DNA from: Prostheceraeus crozeri
Taxonomy: Eukaryota; Platyhelminthes; Polycladida; Euryleptidae
Length of the DNA: 64,000 nt
Reading direction: 5' to 3'
NCBI GenBank assembly: GCA_907163375.1
Contig: CAJQUW010001431.1
Span: 310,001 to 374,000 of the forward strand
Numbering within the stretch: the stretch's first letter is position 1; each line of letters starts with the position of its first letter. Position numbers and translations under genes: made by a program. Shown piece by piece: positions 24,486-36,501 of this stretch. The notes under the pieces are model-generated. The model ran no database searches and had not been told where the DNA came from. It worked only from the letters and a program-made list of their open reading frames with translations.

Positions 24486-27400
24486 TTAAGAATCAAATCC
24501 ATATCTCTGAGGTGGAATAACAGTTCGTCGTGGATAGCGTTTTGTCTTGACTTTCGATTGAATTTCAGCATATTCTTGCTTTGGTCGCATGATGAGTCGC
24601 AGTTTCCTCGCATTGACGGTATAACCGTCGTCCAGTTTGAAAGTGTAGGGACCAATGCGATCGATAATTCGGCGTATAGGACCGGGAGGCTTCTGTACCC
24701 AATCTCCAATCATGAATTTCTGCTCAAATTGAGGCTTTCTCCTTTCGTTGGCGTATTCGGCTCTTTGCTCTATTCTCCTTTGTATTTCATCTTTCTTTCT
24801 CAACATTTCTTGACTTACATCGTTCGACTTAGTAAAATTCAAAATGGTACGAGGAACATAACGAAATATCAATTTAGATGGACATTAAGAAAGGAGTATC
24901 ATGAATCGTGTTATTGTACGCTAACAAGTATCGCTGAAGTAAACAATTTAATTTCGAGAAAACAACATGCTCAGATTTAGCATTTTCAAAAATCTTTTTT
25001 AGGTTTCTATTCACACGTTCGATGGATCCATTTGCCATCGGGTTGTAGACAGAACTTTTAAAATGGGAAATGCCATGTTCACGTAAATAGTTTTCGAACA
25101 TTTCACTGCAGAACTGAGGACCATTGTCTGTTGTGAGTTTTGTACAAAATCCAAATGCAGAAAATAAACTCTTCAAAAATTCGATGACATCAGTCAACTT
25201 TACAAGTGGTAAAATTTTAACGCACACATATTTGCTGTGCAAATCGATAAGCGCAAGAATGTAAAAACTTTTACCGTTTACATCAGTTTTTGGGCCCGCA
25301 ATATCTATGGCTAAATGTGACCACGCATGTAAATTCCATTCCGTAATCTGCACGGGACTCTCTCGCACTTGAATCTTGCAACAGTAACATGATCGAATTA
25401 CAACATCAACATCTGAATCCATGCCTGGCCACCAGTAAGATAACCGGAGACGAATCTTGGTCTTATTAATTCCGAAATGAAATGCTTGGGCCAAGTCAAT
25501 TATATTCCTTTGTAATGGCTCAGGTATAACAACTTTCTCCCCTCTAAATATAACACCGTCTTCTACTGAAATAGAATCACGGACATTGTAGTAAGGAATA
25601 ATCTCAACGGGAACCCTTTTCTTGTCGGTAGGCCATTCATTTTGGACGTAGCTCATGACTTTAGACAATACGTTGTCTTGCGATGTAGCCGAACGTATAT
25701 CCCCAATACTAACAGGGACAGTACAAATGCACAATATTTGTGAAGATTCATCAAAATCATTATCATCTGTAGTGGGTGAAGGCATTCTTGACAAACAATC
25801 GGCCACAACGTTTTTAGTGCCGGAGATAAATTCTACATTGAACTTGTATGCTAGAAGTCGTATCGCCCATCGAGTAACTCTCGCAGACAGTAAAGCACCG
25901 TCCATTTTACCTGTAAGTACTTGCCTCAGCGATGAGTGATCAGTACGCATCGTGAAGGAACGACCGTGTAAGTATTGTGACAATCGTTCAACTGCCCAAA
26001 CTACAGCAAGTGTTTCTAACTCAGGAACAGAGTACTTAGCTTCAGCTACAGATAATTTTCGGCTAACGAAGTAGACAGGTCGTTCGATTCCATCTTTAAC
26101 CTGAGATAGCATACCTCCTAAACCCGATCTAGACGCGTCAGTAGTAAGAAACGTAGCACAATCAGGGCCATTGTCAAAATAATCCAAAATTGGTGCATTC
26201 ACCGCAGCATTTTTCAAAGACAAAATAGCACGACTTTCGCATTTCCCGATGCAAAACGATACATCATCTTTCAACAGAGAAAATAGGGGAGCGGCAATTT
26301 CAGAGAACTGTGCAACAAATGATCGAAAATATGAAATCATACCCAGAAAGGAACGCATTTCTTTTTTTGAAGTAGGAAATGGAAGATCTTTCAAAGCGCT
26401 CATAGCTTTCAACGAGGGCTGAATACCTTTCGCAGAAAGGTGTCTACCCAAAAATTCTATTTCGTTGACACGAAAGACAGATTTATCTGTATTAATTTCA
26501 AAATTCACAGAAGATAATGCTTCCTCAACGCGCTTCAGAGCGAGATCATGCTCCGCTTGAGTATTTCCAAACACTAACACATCGTCGAAGTAGGCGAGCA
26601 CATTTGGAATATTCCGGAGCACATCACTAACAATCCGATTGAAAATAGCAGGCGAATTTACTAGACCGAAAGGCAATTTCTTGAAGCGGTATGTTCCGAG
26701 GTGTGTGACAAAAGCAGTTAAGTCACGTGAATCAACATGTAGAGGTATTTGATGAAAAGCAGCTTTAAAATCAATGACTGAAAACACTGTCGGACTCTTC
26801 ACTTTAGCAAGGAGGTCGTCAACACATAACACCGGAAAAGGATCAGGAACAATGAAGCTGTTAATTTTTCGGTAGTCAACGCAAATGCGAATATCGCCGT
26901 TACGTTTCGGGACTACAACAATCGGAGACACGTAGCGAGACCCTTCAGTAACTTCAATGACATCGTCAGCCACCAGTTTGCGTATTTCGTCCTCGACTTT
27001 TCCCTCTAACGCAAAAGGTAATCGTCGGACACGCTGTACGATTGTATCTGGAGCGTTCGGAACCAGACGTATTTCGGCAGGTTTCTTCTCCCGTGAAATA
27101 GCAGCAACAGTTAGACGCTTCTGGTCAACACTAGGATTGTCGTAAGTGATAGTCAAACGTAGAGGAGATAGCCCATCTGCACCCAGTACACTCTGATTGA
27201 CGTCAGCCACAAAGAATGCAACATCAGCTGATTTGTTATTAAACTCGACATGTAGGGGCTCAGTTCGTCCCACAAGAACAATCGGGGAGCCGTCAAAATT
27301 TGTGTATGGAGAGTCGGAGTAAGATTTTATGAATGGAAGATTGTAGTGCCGACAGACACGTGACGATAGTACGGAAATGACAGCGCCAGTATCAACCAAA

Positions 27401-28221
27401 ACAGTGACTGGTGAGTCATTCACATTGATAGAAATCAAAGGTCGCGGATCGAGCTCCATCGACATGGAGGAGAGAGAAGAAATTGTAGCGATTGTAGGTT
27501 TACCATGCATTGCAGGCAGCACTGCTGAAGGTGACGCGCCTTTACACATCTTTTGAAAATGACCAACCTTGTGGCACCGTCTGCATTCAACTTTCTTTGC
27601 AGGACACGTAGGACTCGAAGCAATGTGGGAAAAAGAACCACAACGGAAGCAGATTCGATTGTGATGGCTAACGGCTGTAGTTTGACGCGTATTATTTTCA
27701 GTTGATTTTCTCGTATGTCCCACCGCACTGACTACAAGCTCGTGTGAAGGAAGGGCGCTGCAAATTTCAACACACGAGTTTAGCGAAGTAGGGCGTCGAA
27801 GTCTCAATTCATTTGAAATACGCGGAGGGGCTGCAGCAATGAATTTTGCAACTAAAAGTTGCTCCTTAAACTTCAGGAAGTCATTGTCGAATTTGTCAAT
27901 GTAGGAGTTCAACAAACTAGCAAATGAGTCAGCAGGACTTGTAAACTTGACAGTAAAGAAATCGATGTTTGAGATATAGTCGTCAGTAGTAGAATAGCGG
28001 CCACACAAGAATTTCTTGACGTCAGCATATGTTGCAGACTTCAAGTCCAGAGCACTGGTAAAAGCCTGATAAATTGGCAAGTCGACGTAACTGAGTAAAA
28101 AGTCGCGATGATTTGTTGAATCAATCGAAGACAATTGTAGAAATAACTCAAATTGGCTGAACCATGTATGGATGTCGCATTGCCCACAATATCGGTCCGG
28201 TTTCAATAGTAATGTAGCCAT
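24486..28221 (-). pseudogene. Gypsy-2 gag-pol region (fossil)
   Basis: The minus strand carries, in order: gag with MATLLLKPDRYCGQ start at about 28.2 kb; paired zinc knuckles CFRCGSFSH and CRRCHKVGH near 27.65-27.54 kb; protease VLVDTGAVISVLSS near 27.4 kb; reverse transcriptase near 26.9-26.5 kb with YFDDVLVFG; RNase H LTTDASRSGLGGMLSQ near 26.15 kb; integrase zinc domain near 25.48-25.37 kb and core starting LAIDIAGP near 25.3 kb; and a basic integrase tail ending near 24.5 kb. All domains of a Gypsy polyprotein are present, with about one or two breaks. It encodes particle, protease and copying functions of the element. Confidence 0.9.
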
Positions 28222-28234
28222 CTCGTCGCCAGAT

Positions 28235-28436
28235 TGTAGGGTTCGCCAATGTAGTTTCGTGGTCGCTATATGCGCAGCAAAAACATCTCAATGACAGGTG
28301 GTGTGTAGTTTTTTATTTGAACAAGCCGTTTCCATTATATATCAGCTGAACTTGAACATGATTGGACAAGCATTAACACGAACCAGAATACAGAAACATC
28401 ACATGACATCAATGTTATTTAAGTTGCAACTCTACA
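28235..28436 (-). repeat. 5' LTR of Gypsy-2
   Basis: 202 bp, partner of 24272-24473. A TATATATC stretch inside may serve the promoter. Confidence 0.95.
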
Positions 28437-29645
28437 TCTGTCGGTGTTGTTTGCATATTTTTATGGTTGCCATTGTATAGCTCCTGATAAATTTGGCACT
28501 TTCAGAAAGTTGTGACTGTTCCATCCGCCTTTTTCAATGCTGATATTAGCAGTCGATGTCCAGCTTGATTCTTTATAGCTTCTTTCAAGCCTTTGTTCAT
28601 TTCGACTGCTTTCTGTATCAGTCTTGTGTTATATATCCCTAAGTCCTCTCTCATTTTCTTCCAGATGGTCTTGCATAATTCTGTGTACTCGATGTGGTTT
28701 CCTGCCGTTCCACCGACTATCATCAATCTTCTCTTTTTCAACAACGCTTTTGTTTCAGGTTTCAGCTTTTCTTGTCTCTCTTTCCTTCTTTCCCCAGCTA
28801 CGTCTTCCACACATTGTTTTATGATCTCAATGTCGTTTTCTACATCGTTTTCCGACGTATCTTCGTTGGAAAGTACCTCAAACCTGTTCCGTAGTTCAAT
28901 TTGGTGTTCTTCTTTCTTTTGAAATAGCGCTTCTGTATTGATTCTTACTACTTTACTTTGCATCATTTTCTTTCTAGCGTGGTATTCAGTTTTATTCTGC
29001 ATCTCACTATTCGATGATCGCTTCCAATGCTCACTCCTTGAATCACTTCACAATTTTGAATAATGTACTTCTTGTTACTCATGATGCAGTCATGCATCAT
29101 GACTGCAGTTCTGCATCTCATTTTTCACCGTTCCTTCAGGACTTTTCCACGTCCATCGTCTGTTTTTCGGCTTTTCAAACCAATATTAGTAATTTCTCCT
29201 TGTCCATGCGCTCCTACCGCGAAAACATCACCGTTCCGTTGCATACTTACTTTTGCGTTGAAGTCACCCATTATGATTTTGTACATGCTTGCGTTGTCGT
29301 GCATTGTTTTGTGAAGGTCTTCATAAAAATCCTCAATCTCTTCATCTGTTTGACTGCTCGTAGGGGCATAGACTTGAATTACTTGTAGCGAGTACCTACG
29401 GTTTATCTTCATTGTTAGTGATGCTATTTGGTTGCTGATTCCCTTGAATTCAGTTATGTGTTCCTTTACATCTCTGTGCACCAGAAATCCAACTCCAGCT
29501 GCTGACCCATTTCCTCCCTTAGTGTACAGCAAATGGCAGCTGTTTAGATGTGCCAGCTGCTCTCCTTTTCTTCTAACTTCTGCCATACCTAGGATGCTCC
29601 ATTTGATCTTTGTTTCGGCCAATTCGTTTTCTAGTTCATCTAATC

Positions 29646-30564
29646 CAGTGGTTCTTAACTTTTTTGCTCGGATTCCTCCCTAACAGTTGAAAGTATGTTT
29701 AATTCCTCCCTCTAAACTAGTAGGCCACTATTCAAGTTAAAAAAAGAAGTCAAAGATAGCAGTAACAAACATTTTCAAATGCAGACTTCAGGTAGCCTAT
29801 CACGAAGAATCTAAGTAGGCCTACATGCAAATGGGAAGTGTTACAAGAAATCCAACAAAAAAACTTATGACTGCATTGAGCCTGATAGTTGCTGCACAAT
29901 TACTGAATTCGAGGTGTCAAATTCGTGAGTTTCAATCTCAAATCACTGCGCACGCTGATGCTGAGTCGATTTCTCTTCCTAGGTATCAAATCTGATACCG
30001 CCGAGACACCGAACTCGACCAGGTACGATGTTGGAAAAGGAAGTAGTAGCGTGTGGGCATTGGCTGATGAAGTTCGGTGCTTTTCAACTGTTTCTTGAGT
30101 GAGCCAAACCATTTGACCTTAATTTATGAATGCAAATGTGACGCCTCGCTTCATTAGCTCTCTCTGACCAAAATACTATCTTCCAGTCTATCTTGTCGGT
30201 GCAACTGAGCAGGCCATAGACAAAACGTCCAGGTGATGATCTATAGCCGCGTAGTTGAATTTTCCCTAATTAAAATAATTCGAATGGAACACTCGTGCAC
30301 AGAGATATATTGGTAGCTTCTAAATCTGTGGTCGCAATAGCTATTAAACAGTAGCTGCATAACTAACATCTTGAATATTGGGAAGCGATTAACGAATACT
30401 GACAATGATAACTCACACGTGACGGTGAATCAACAAATCCTGTTCACCTCAAACACTCCTTCGAACCTCCTTCCTCCCCAAAACCTCCTTATGTACGTCA
30501 TTCCTCCCCTGGCATATTGAATTCCTCCCCAGGGAGCCACATGGCCCCCGGTTAAGAATCACTG
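29646..30564 (-). mobile_element. hAT DNA transposon remnant inserted in the LINE
   Basis: A 919-bp element with 14-bp inverted ends CAGTGGTTCTTAAC and CAGTGATTCTTAAC (one mismatch) and an exact 8-bp target duplication ATCTAATC at 29638-29645 and 30565-30572, both diagnostic of hAT. A transposase C-terminal piece lies inside on the minus strand. The length is far below a full hAT (usually 2.5 kb or more), so this is an internally deleted copy. The LINE endonuclease reading continues across it, dating the hAT later than the LINE. Confidence 0.92.
29900..30112 (-). pseudogene. hAT transposase C-terminal dimerisation domain fragment
   Basis: The minus strand reads FPTSYLVEFGVSAVSDLI, then RKRNRLSISVRSDLRLKL and TNLTPRIQ before a stop. 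This is the hAT dimerisation block (FPTSYLCEAGFS...KRNRL...DLRLALS...PRI) found at the end of hAT transposases. Only about 65 residues remain, and the catalytic and BED-finger parts are missing, so it is a dead remnant. Confidence 0.9.
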
Positions 30565-30696
30565 ATCTAATCCCTCCTGATCTTTCAATGTTCGCACGTT
30601 GTATGTCAATATATGGAGTGTAGAAACCCGGTGATTCTTAGTACCCTCTGCCTTTCGGCTGCCGGGGACTGAGGGACGTTTCATTAGCTTTGACAT

Positions 30697-31135
30697 TTCA
30701 TGAGGGTTGTGGGTTTGAACCGCATCCTCACTCACCACGCTGGTTCAATGCGGGTTGGTGAGCGACCGATTTATCGAGGGGGTCACCTCTAGCCTTTGGC
30801 TATAAAAGCCGTACCCTACAAGGCAGCAGGAAATTTTGAAATCGGAATTAACCTTCCTTCAGATGGGCTACCGTCCAAATAGCACTAGATAAATAAAATA
30901 AATAAAAGAAGAGAAAGAGGAAAATAAAAGGAAGAAGATAGGATTGGCGCTGACTCGATCTAACGAGCTCATCCGCCCTTTGACAGGTCTTGTTTTTTTA
31001 TCCTGCTGGATGTCCAATCACCCTCCTCACAAGTCAGATGCCAAGTGGGAGAGCCGGTTTAGTCGCCGACCACCCGACCATGGACAGGTAGTACTGGATA
31101 CATATGTTACCAGTAGCAGCCAGAAGCCGACCTGA
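30697..31135 (-). other. LINE 5' region or SINE-like segment with tRNA-type B box
   Basis: This GC-richer segment lies directly upstream of the LINE start and is probably its 5' untranslated region. On the + strand it contains GGGTTTGAACCGC, close to a pol III B box, and a (TAAA)n-like run at about 30885-30910, which is what a tRNA-derived SINE with an RTE-type tail would show. The two readings cannot be separated by eye. Confidence 0.45.
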
Positions 31136-31204
31136 CTGATTATTGTGACTGAATTGTGATGCTTATTAGCAAATAATCATTCCTTTGATATCCAACTTGT
31201 TCAC

Positions 31205-31393
31205 ACTACTTATAAAGGGGACGTCATTTCGGTAGCAGATACAGACAGGAATAATTGGAAAAATTTTAGCTTTTTAAAACTGCTCAAATAATTTTTTTGG
31301 ACTCTAGGAACGTAACCTACGCAAAAAACTGAATCCTTTGATATGAAAATTTTCACTGCATACAGATACTTGTTTGAGTCGACACTTTACCTA
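31205..31393 (+). repeat. Left member of a ~190-bp inverted repeat pair
   Basis: Begins ACTACTTATA, includes ACTGCTCAAATAATTTTTTTGGA and ends TTTGAGTCGACACTTTACCTA. The same sequence, diverged by roughly 20 percent, lies inverted at 36502-36683. The pair encloses copy A of the segmental duplication. Confidence 0.7.
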
Positions 31394-32240
31394 TTTATAC
31401 TTACTCTATGATCTGAACCAAAGATATTTAATACTTGTTTATCTATTGGATATATATTAACTCATTGAACACGGTGGCATATATGTATGCCAGGTAATTT
31501 GCCTCCATTTATGCTTTACTTCAGCCGTGAAAACTCGTTTTTCGGATCATTTCTTTTTGACAAAACATAACTTAGAACGATGTTCAAGATTTGTGATGTG
31601 AAATGACTTTTTCGATTTCGTCCATTTGGCGGGGGAAATTCAAATTGTTTTTCAAAATGGCGCCAAACAATTCTTCGTTTTGGTAAGTTGAGCAAAATGT
31701 TCAATTTTGAATTTTCACAATCTTTTCGTGTCCATGCATGTTTAATTTGGCGTATTTTCTAGCCCTATGCACCAGTACGATATTCAAATTCGATTTAGTT
31801 CAGTGGCAATGCAGCAATGCGTGCTGGAATATAATATGCCATCGCGTAATCCGCTACTGTGAATGTCAAAATAAGCATAACTTTCAGATAAGAAACCTCA
31901 GCGATTCATACTCTGTATGACATAATTAGCAATGGAGAGGATGACATTATGATGCAGCCCAATGGTGAAATTAAGCCCATTAAATCAGCAATGGTGAAGA
32001 CAGTGTAGAGACCATGCTAAAGAGGACGAAGTTGGCCTTGACGATGATATATCAAGTAGGCCTAATTTGCACATGTACCTACAAATATGAACATGTCTAT
32101 CGAATGCCCTGTAGTGACACTTGTTTAACGGCAAAATTGTGAGCTATCAGTTTGTTTGGCTCTTCTGTTATCTTCAAAGATATTTAATATTATAAAGGGC
32201 TAGATAGGAAATAGACGTATTTTTACCTTGTGTGGAACGA
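31394..32240. other. No gene recognised
   Basis: AT-rich spacer between the inverted repeat and copy A of the duplication. No element or exon seen. Confidence 0.45.
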
Positions 32241-32977
32241 AACCAGTGAAAATCAGCTGATATTGCATGAATTTGAAAATATTTGTAAGCGAGCAACAAA
32301 TATTCCTTTTCATTACCTCTTTTTAGTAATTACAGAACCAAAACGCATTTTAATAATCTATCAAGGAATTTTTATACGTCTGAAAACAGCGTCCAAATTG
32401 CAACAAATAATAGTCTATTCTACTTCTTAAGATGTCTTGCAAAACCCAGTTGTAAATAAGAACACCCTGTTGATACAATTCTTTCAATTAGACTTCATTG
32501 CATTATTTTATGTGAGTTGTTATTAAATCTGAAGAGCGCATGTTATATAGGAATAGCACAAATGAAGACCAACTGTTTCATTCTTAGATAAAAGTAGAGT
32601 GAAGTTCACTTATAATTCACCTAATACATGACTAAATGACTTTTCTTAACAGAAAAGCGTTTTTACTTTTGATCATGCAGATTTTTTCTTTGTAATAAAG
32701 TACGAATTAAGCCTGGCTATGGTTGTACATGTACGTGTTGTTCGATGAAACTGAATCACTCCATTAAAATTGAGATACATTCCTGATAACTTCTTTTCTT
32801 TGCTACATAGCATATAAATTGCCAAATTAGGCTTCACCAATCATTCAGTTAGTTCATATTGGTTATGTTCTGAAACTTTATGATGACAAAGGTTAACCTG
32901 CAGCAAGTTTTCCGTCCAAGACAGACCTTTCTAGGACAACCAAGCTTCGGCAGATTTTACTGATATTTGGAGTAAAA

Positions 32978-33722
32978 GTAAAGTGGTTGAAAAATTCGCG
33001 CAAATACTTTTTGCAGTCTGTACTTTTCTCAGAAATTTAGGTGACATGTCAGCTTTCAATAAATTAACTCAGTAGCTCCAGAGAATTCCGATAAATAGGA
33101 CACTGGGTCAACACTCAATTGCTTACTAGGCCTACCGTCTATACCAGGTCCAGCACACCATCTTCAATGTTTATCGGCTTTGTCACAACGCTAATCAAAT
33201 TATCCACGCTACAACTGTTGTTATGGCTCATACTCGATCAGAAGAACATTTTGGAATCAAACTATTGAATTCTATTCATGACTGGAGCCATTGGTTGGCG
33301 ATACCAAGTGTCTCATCAAACAAAACATCGAATTATTAACAGGAGAATTTGCTTTTTCCAGGTAAAGTGGTTGAAAAATTCGCGCAAGTACTTTTTACAG
33401 TCTGTATTTTTCACAGAATTTTATGTGACATGTCAGCTTTCAATAAAATCATTCCGTAACTATAGGAAGTTCCGATAAACTGAACAACTGGTGATCACTT
33501 GATTGCTTACTGGGCCTTGACTATCGCCCATACCCGGTCCAGCGCAAAATCATCGCTGTCTATCGCTTCTGTGTCAACGCTAATCAAATCATCCACAGCG
33601 CAGCTGTCACATGCATCCCAGATGTAGTGAAAAATATATAAATCTTGAATCTTGGGATGACTCACACTCGATCAGAAGACCTTCATGCAATCAATCTATT
33701 GAATTCTATTCATGACTGGCGC
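32978..33722. repeat. Tandem duplication inside the Tc1 5' region
   Basis: Two copies of a ~330-bp block, 32978-33300 and 33358-33722, share GTGGTTGAAAAATTCGCGCAA, TGACATGTCAGCTTTCAATAA, CGATCAGAAGA and ATTGAATTCTATTCATGACTGG. The second copy lies immediately before the transposase frame. Divergence is moderate, so the duplication is old. Confidence 0.85.
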
Positions 33723-33815
33723 CGCTGAATTGCGTAGTGAAGTAGCGAGTGTCTTATAAAGCAGCAGATCACAGCATTGATAAGACATCATTTGTTTGGA
33801 TACGAAACTGTGCCA

Positions 33816-34841
33816 ATGGGTGACATAGACAACGAAACCAGAGCCCAGGTCGTTGCACTACATGAGCATGCTGGTCTTTCAACACGCGAGATTGCAGGCG
33901 CTGTCGGTGTAAGCCAATCATCCACAAGTCGCATCATTAGTCGGTACCGAAGCACAAATTGATACGAAAGTTACCGATTTCTATGCGGATCTGAAAGAAA
34001 AACCGATGAAAGGGGTGATAGAGTTCTGCTGAAGCTCTCCAGAGAAAATCCCCGTGCAGCATCGAGCGACCTCTCTCATAAACTGAAAGATGATTATCAC
34101 ATTGACATCAGCCCATCAACTGTAAGAAAACGCTTAACAGAAAACGACAGACCAGCATATCGTCCATTGAAATACCAGGTTCTGACCGAAGACATGAAAA
34201 AAAGAAGACTTGCATGGTGTCGTGAATACAAGGACTGGACGCTGGATGATTGGCACAAAGCTATATTCAGCGACGAGACCTCGGTAGAAATACAGCCGGC
34301 AGCGTCGCAGTTCGTGAGGAGAAATTCCGGTGAAACTCCGACAAGAATGCACTACAAGCCATCCTTCAGACACCCAGTGAAGTTGATGATTTGGTCCTGC
34401 ATCTCATTCCATGGAACTGGTCGTATTCACTTGGTTGAAGGTTCAATGAACTCTGATCAGTATGCACGCGTCATCTCTGGAAGACTTCTTCCACAGACAA
34501 ATGAGTGGTATTCGTCGTCTGAAAATTGTTGGTTTCAGCAAGATTTAGCGCCATGCCAGACATCACGAAAAACGATGCAACTCTTGAATGAATCCGGCGT
34601 CAGAGTTCTGAAATGGCCTGGGAACTCTCCAGATCCATCACCAATTGAGAACATCTGGGCCATCCTCAAGCGCAAAATTAGAAAAGAAGCGTTGACAGCA
34701 GAACAAGAACTGATCAACGCATTGCAGCGAGAATGGGCAAGAGATGACGATCTGAAGAAAATGTGTCCCAACTTGATTGACTCAATGCCTTCCAAAATCA
34801 GGGAATGCATGAGAGTAAGAGGTGGTCCAATTCACTATTGA
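33816..34841 (+). pseudogene. Tc1-like transposase, one in-frame stop
   Basis: The frame starts at ATG 33816 (MGDIDNETRAQVVALHEH) with a helix-turn-helix STREIAGAVGVSQSSTSRII. A single TGA at 33960-33962 interrupts it; the same frame then runs on through SERKTDER, NPRAAS, STVRKRL and the catalytic domain to the stop at 34841. Catalytic residues are FSDET, QQDLAP and PIENIW, with exactly 34 residues between the second Asp and the Glu (DD34E). It would cut and paste the element at TA sites by binding its inverted ends. The stop makes the copy inactive unless read through; total length of about 341 codons is normal for the family. Confidence 0.92.
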
Positions 34842-35017
34842 TCATCTGAGATACTTGTTTGACATGTATTTTGTCAGTCTTTCCCTTCTTTTATGCTTTT
34901 GTTATTGGTCAAATGCTAATCAACAGAATTGAATCGAACAATAGTTGTTTTTGATCATTTTTTCGGAAAATTTAGAGGTGATTCAGTTTCATCGAACAAC
35001 ACTGTACATCGTTGCTG

Positions 35018-35066
35018 TGCCCACCGTTGCCCGGCCACGCCAAACGCGATTGCCAAGCTTGGCAAT
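35018..35066. promoter_or_regulatory. Conserved GC-rich core with palindrome, copy A
   Basis: A 49-bp tract, TGCCCACC...TGCCCGGCCACGCC...ending in the perfect 18-bp palindrome ATTGCCAAGCTTGGCAAT (35049-35066). It matches 47169-47217 at all but three positions while neighbouring sequence is much more diverged. Function is unknown; a regulatory core or a protein-binding hairpin are possibilities. Confidence 0.4.
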
Positions 35067-35745
35067 AGTCGAACTTGTAAATGTAATTTTGCGGTAAGAA
35101 ATTGCCTAATACAACAGAGAAAATATATATGAAACACCATATATTACGCATGTTAATGCACATTGACAACATCTTTGACATTGACAGACATCCCATGATC
35201 GATTCCACTTGGACCTAAAATGCCCTCTCTTAATTATTTGCAATACATAGATCCTTATTGTAGTTTCAGCCAGGTGAATAACTCAAAGAGCGTTGTTGAC
35301 ATGGTTGAGCCTTATCAATAGCCAATTCCTCACTGTAATACTCGGATTCTCACTAAATTTGTTAATAGCCGTGAATTCTACAGAGGGAGTTGAGTGTTTA
35401 TCAATACTGATCAGTCTTCATGTGAATACTTTTTCTTCCAAATTGATAGCACTGCACTAAATTGCTGAATCACCGCTCTCATCTTCAACAATTTTGTTCA
35501 GAGAGACTACTGAACGAATATTCTTAAAACTTATCATATAGTACCGGTGAATTGTGCTTTGCATCATGTGCCATTTCCAAGGCTTTTTGTCGCATTGCAC
35601 ACCGTACAGCCGAAAAAACAGCAATTTCGCCCCATTGCCGCAATGCTTTTTTTGCCACGATATAAGGACCGTACTAAAATGGGTTCAAATTTAGGCATTC
35701 TCATCTAGCCCTTTTGAACAGTTAAATATCTTTGGTTATCTTGCA

Positions 35746-36501
35746 TTATGCAAATTTTGTGCAAACTATTGCATGAAGTTAACGACATGTGAGATCAGGA
35801 TCTTTCTCAGTAGGCCTACCCATGGTTTGAAAACGATGGACACAGTCTGACCATGCTTGCACCACTATTTGCTAAGCTATGTAGTTTCTATTATTATAGC
35901 TTTCTACTCCAAGTGTAAACCAGAATGTTGATATTTAGAGGACACAACATTTCATTATTTTCCTCTCTTGTGACGCAGGGCAGGGTATAGGCGTGATTTT
36001 GAAAATTACACGGTACATGTGAAAGCTATTTTCAATAATTCTCTTTTATTTCAGAATAGCAACATATGGCGCCTGCTGAAGTTAACGATCATGGTATATA
36101 TAGATGAGGTAGACGATTATGAACTGATAATGAAAAATAATTGCACTGGAGAAGCCGGAAGTGAGAATTCATCGGTGGCAATTAATGCGCAACGATGGTA
36201 GGCTTATCAACCATTGGATAGTCACACACCAAAGCAGCTGCTGCGCCTTGGCTCAAGGTCTTTTACGAACGAAATGCTACAAATGCGCTGTGGGATTGTT
36301 CGACAAGTGTTTCAAAGCATGCCGCACTTGGTGACTTATTTCATGACAACATGAACTGTTGAGCATGCATACACATATAAGCAAGATAGTCGTTTTACAG
36401 AGCAAAATAGGCCTACTTACTGAAGAGAAAATTACTGATATAGATGCATGTGTGCAATACATGTGTGCAATGCATGTGTCATAGAATAGGGATACATAAG
36501 C
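35746..36501. other. No gene recognised
   Basis: AT-rich spacer between copy A and the right inverted repeat. No exon or element is supported. Confidence 0.45.

Larger units (their letters stand above)
24272..28436 (-). mobile_element. Ty3/Gypsy LTR retrotransposon (Gypsy-2) inserted in the LINE
   Basis: Two 202-bp LTRs (TGTAGGG...CTCTACA) differ at 6 sites (3%), so the insertion is moderately young. The 5-bp target duplication TCTGT lies at 24267-24271 and 28437-28441. On the minus strand the 5' LTR (right) is followed after three bases by a primer binding site TGGCGACGAGATGG; the 3' LTR is preceded by AAGGGGGGATAAAA. The coding part is nearly whole, with about one or two breaks. Its insertion between two blocks of the RTE-like LINE dates it later than that LINE. 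Confidence 0.95.
23640..30696 (-). mobile_element. RTE-like LINE split by two later insertions
   Basis: One minus-strand LINE can be followed through three blocks. The likely start ATG is at 30696 (MSKLMKRPSVPGS); the endonuclease begins with TYNVRTL near 30.6 kb. After a hAT insertion it continues as ENELAETKIKWSILGMAEVRRKGEQ and VIQVYAPTSS and GDFNAK (29645-29125). A linker (29002-28437) follows. After a Gypsy insertion it resumes as [34 protein letters not shown] and [10 protein letters not shown] (24271-23730). Reading continues smoothly across both target duplications. The RT stops short of its YADD box: the rest of the LINE is missing left of about 23.73 kb. Endonuclease and RT motifs fit the RTE clade. 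Confidence 0.85.
32734..35004 (+). mobile_element. Tc1-like (DD34E) DNA transposon
   Basis: Inverted ends of about 26 bp (right end begins CAGTGTTGTTCGATG on the minus strand; the left end lacks one base, CGTGTTGTTCGATG) flanked by TA on both sides (32732-32733 and 35005-35006). Copy B of the duplication shows the empty-site layout at this point. The length of 2271 bp exceeds the usual ~1.6 kb of Tc1 because its 5' part contains a tandem duplication. It encodes one transposase, nearly whole. Confidence 0.92.
32241..35745 (+). repeat. Segmental duplication, copy A
   Basis: Two blocks (32241-32731 and 35007-35745) match 36840-37321 and 47140-47933 in the same order and orientation, at about 75-85 percent by eye. 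The blocks are separated here by a Tc1 element and in copy B by a BEL element, so both insertions came after the duplication. Shared landmarks include AATAAAGTACGAATTAAGCC and an 18-bp palindrome. Confidence 0.85.

Noticed and set aside
30640-30905. Free-standing tRNA-derived SINE
   Set aside because: A B-box-like string and TAAA run are present, but the segment lies exactly where the LINE's 5' region belongs, and no A box or target duplication was found. Kept only as an alternative.
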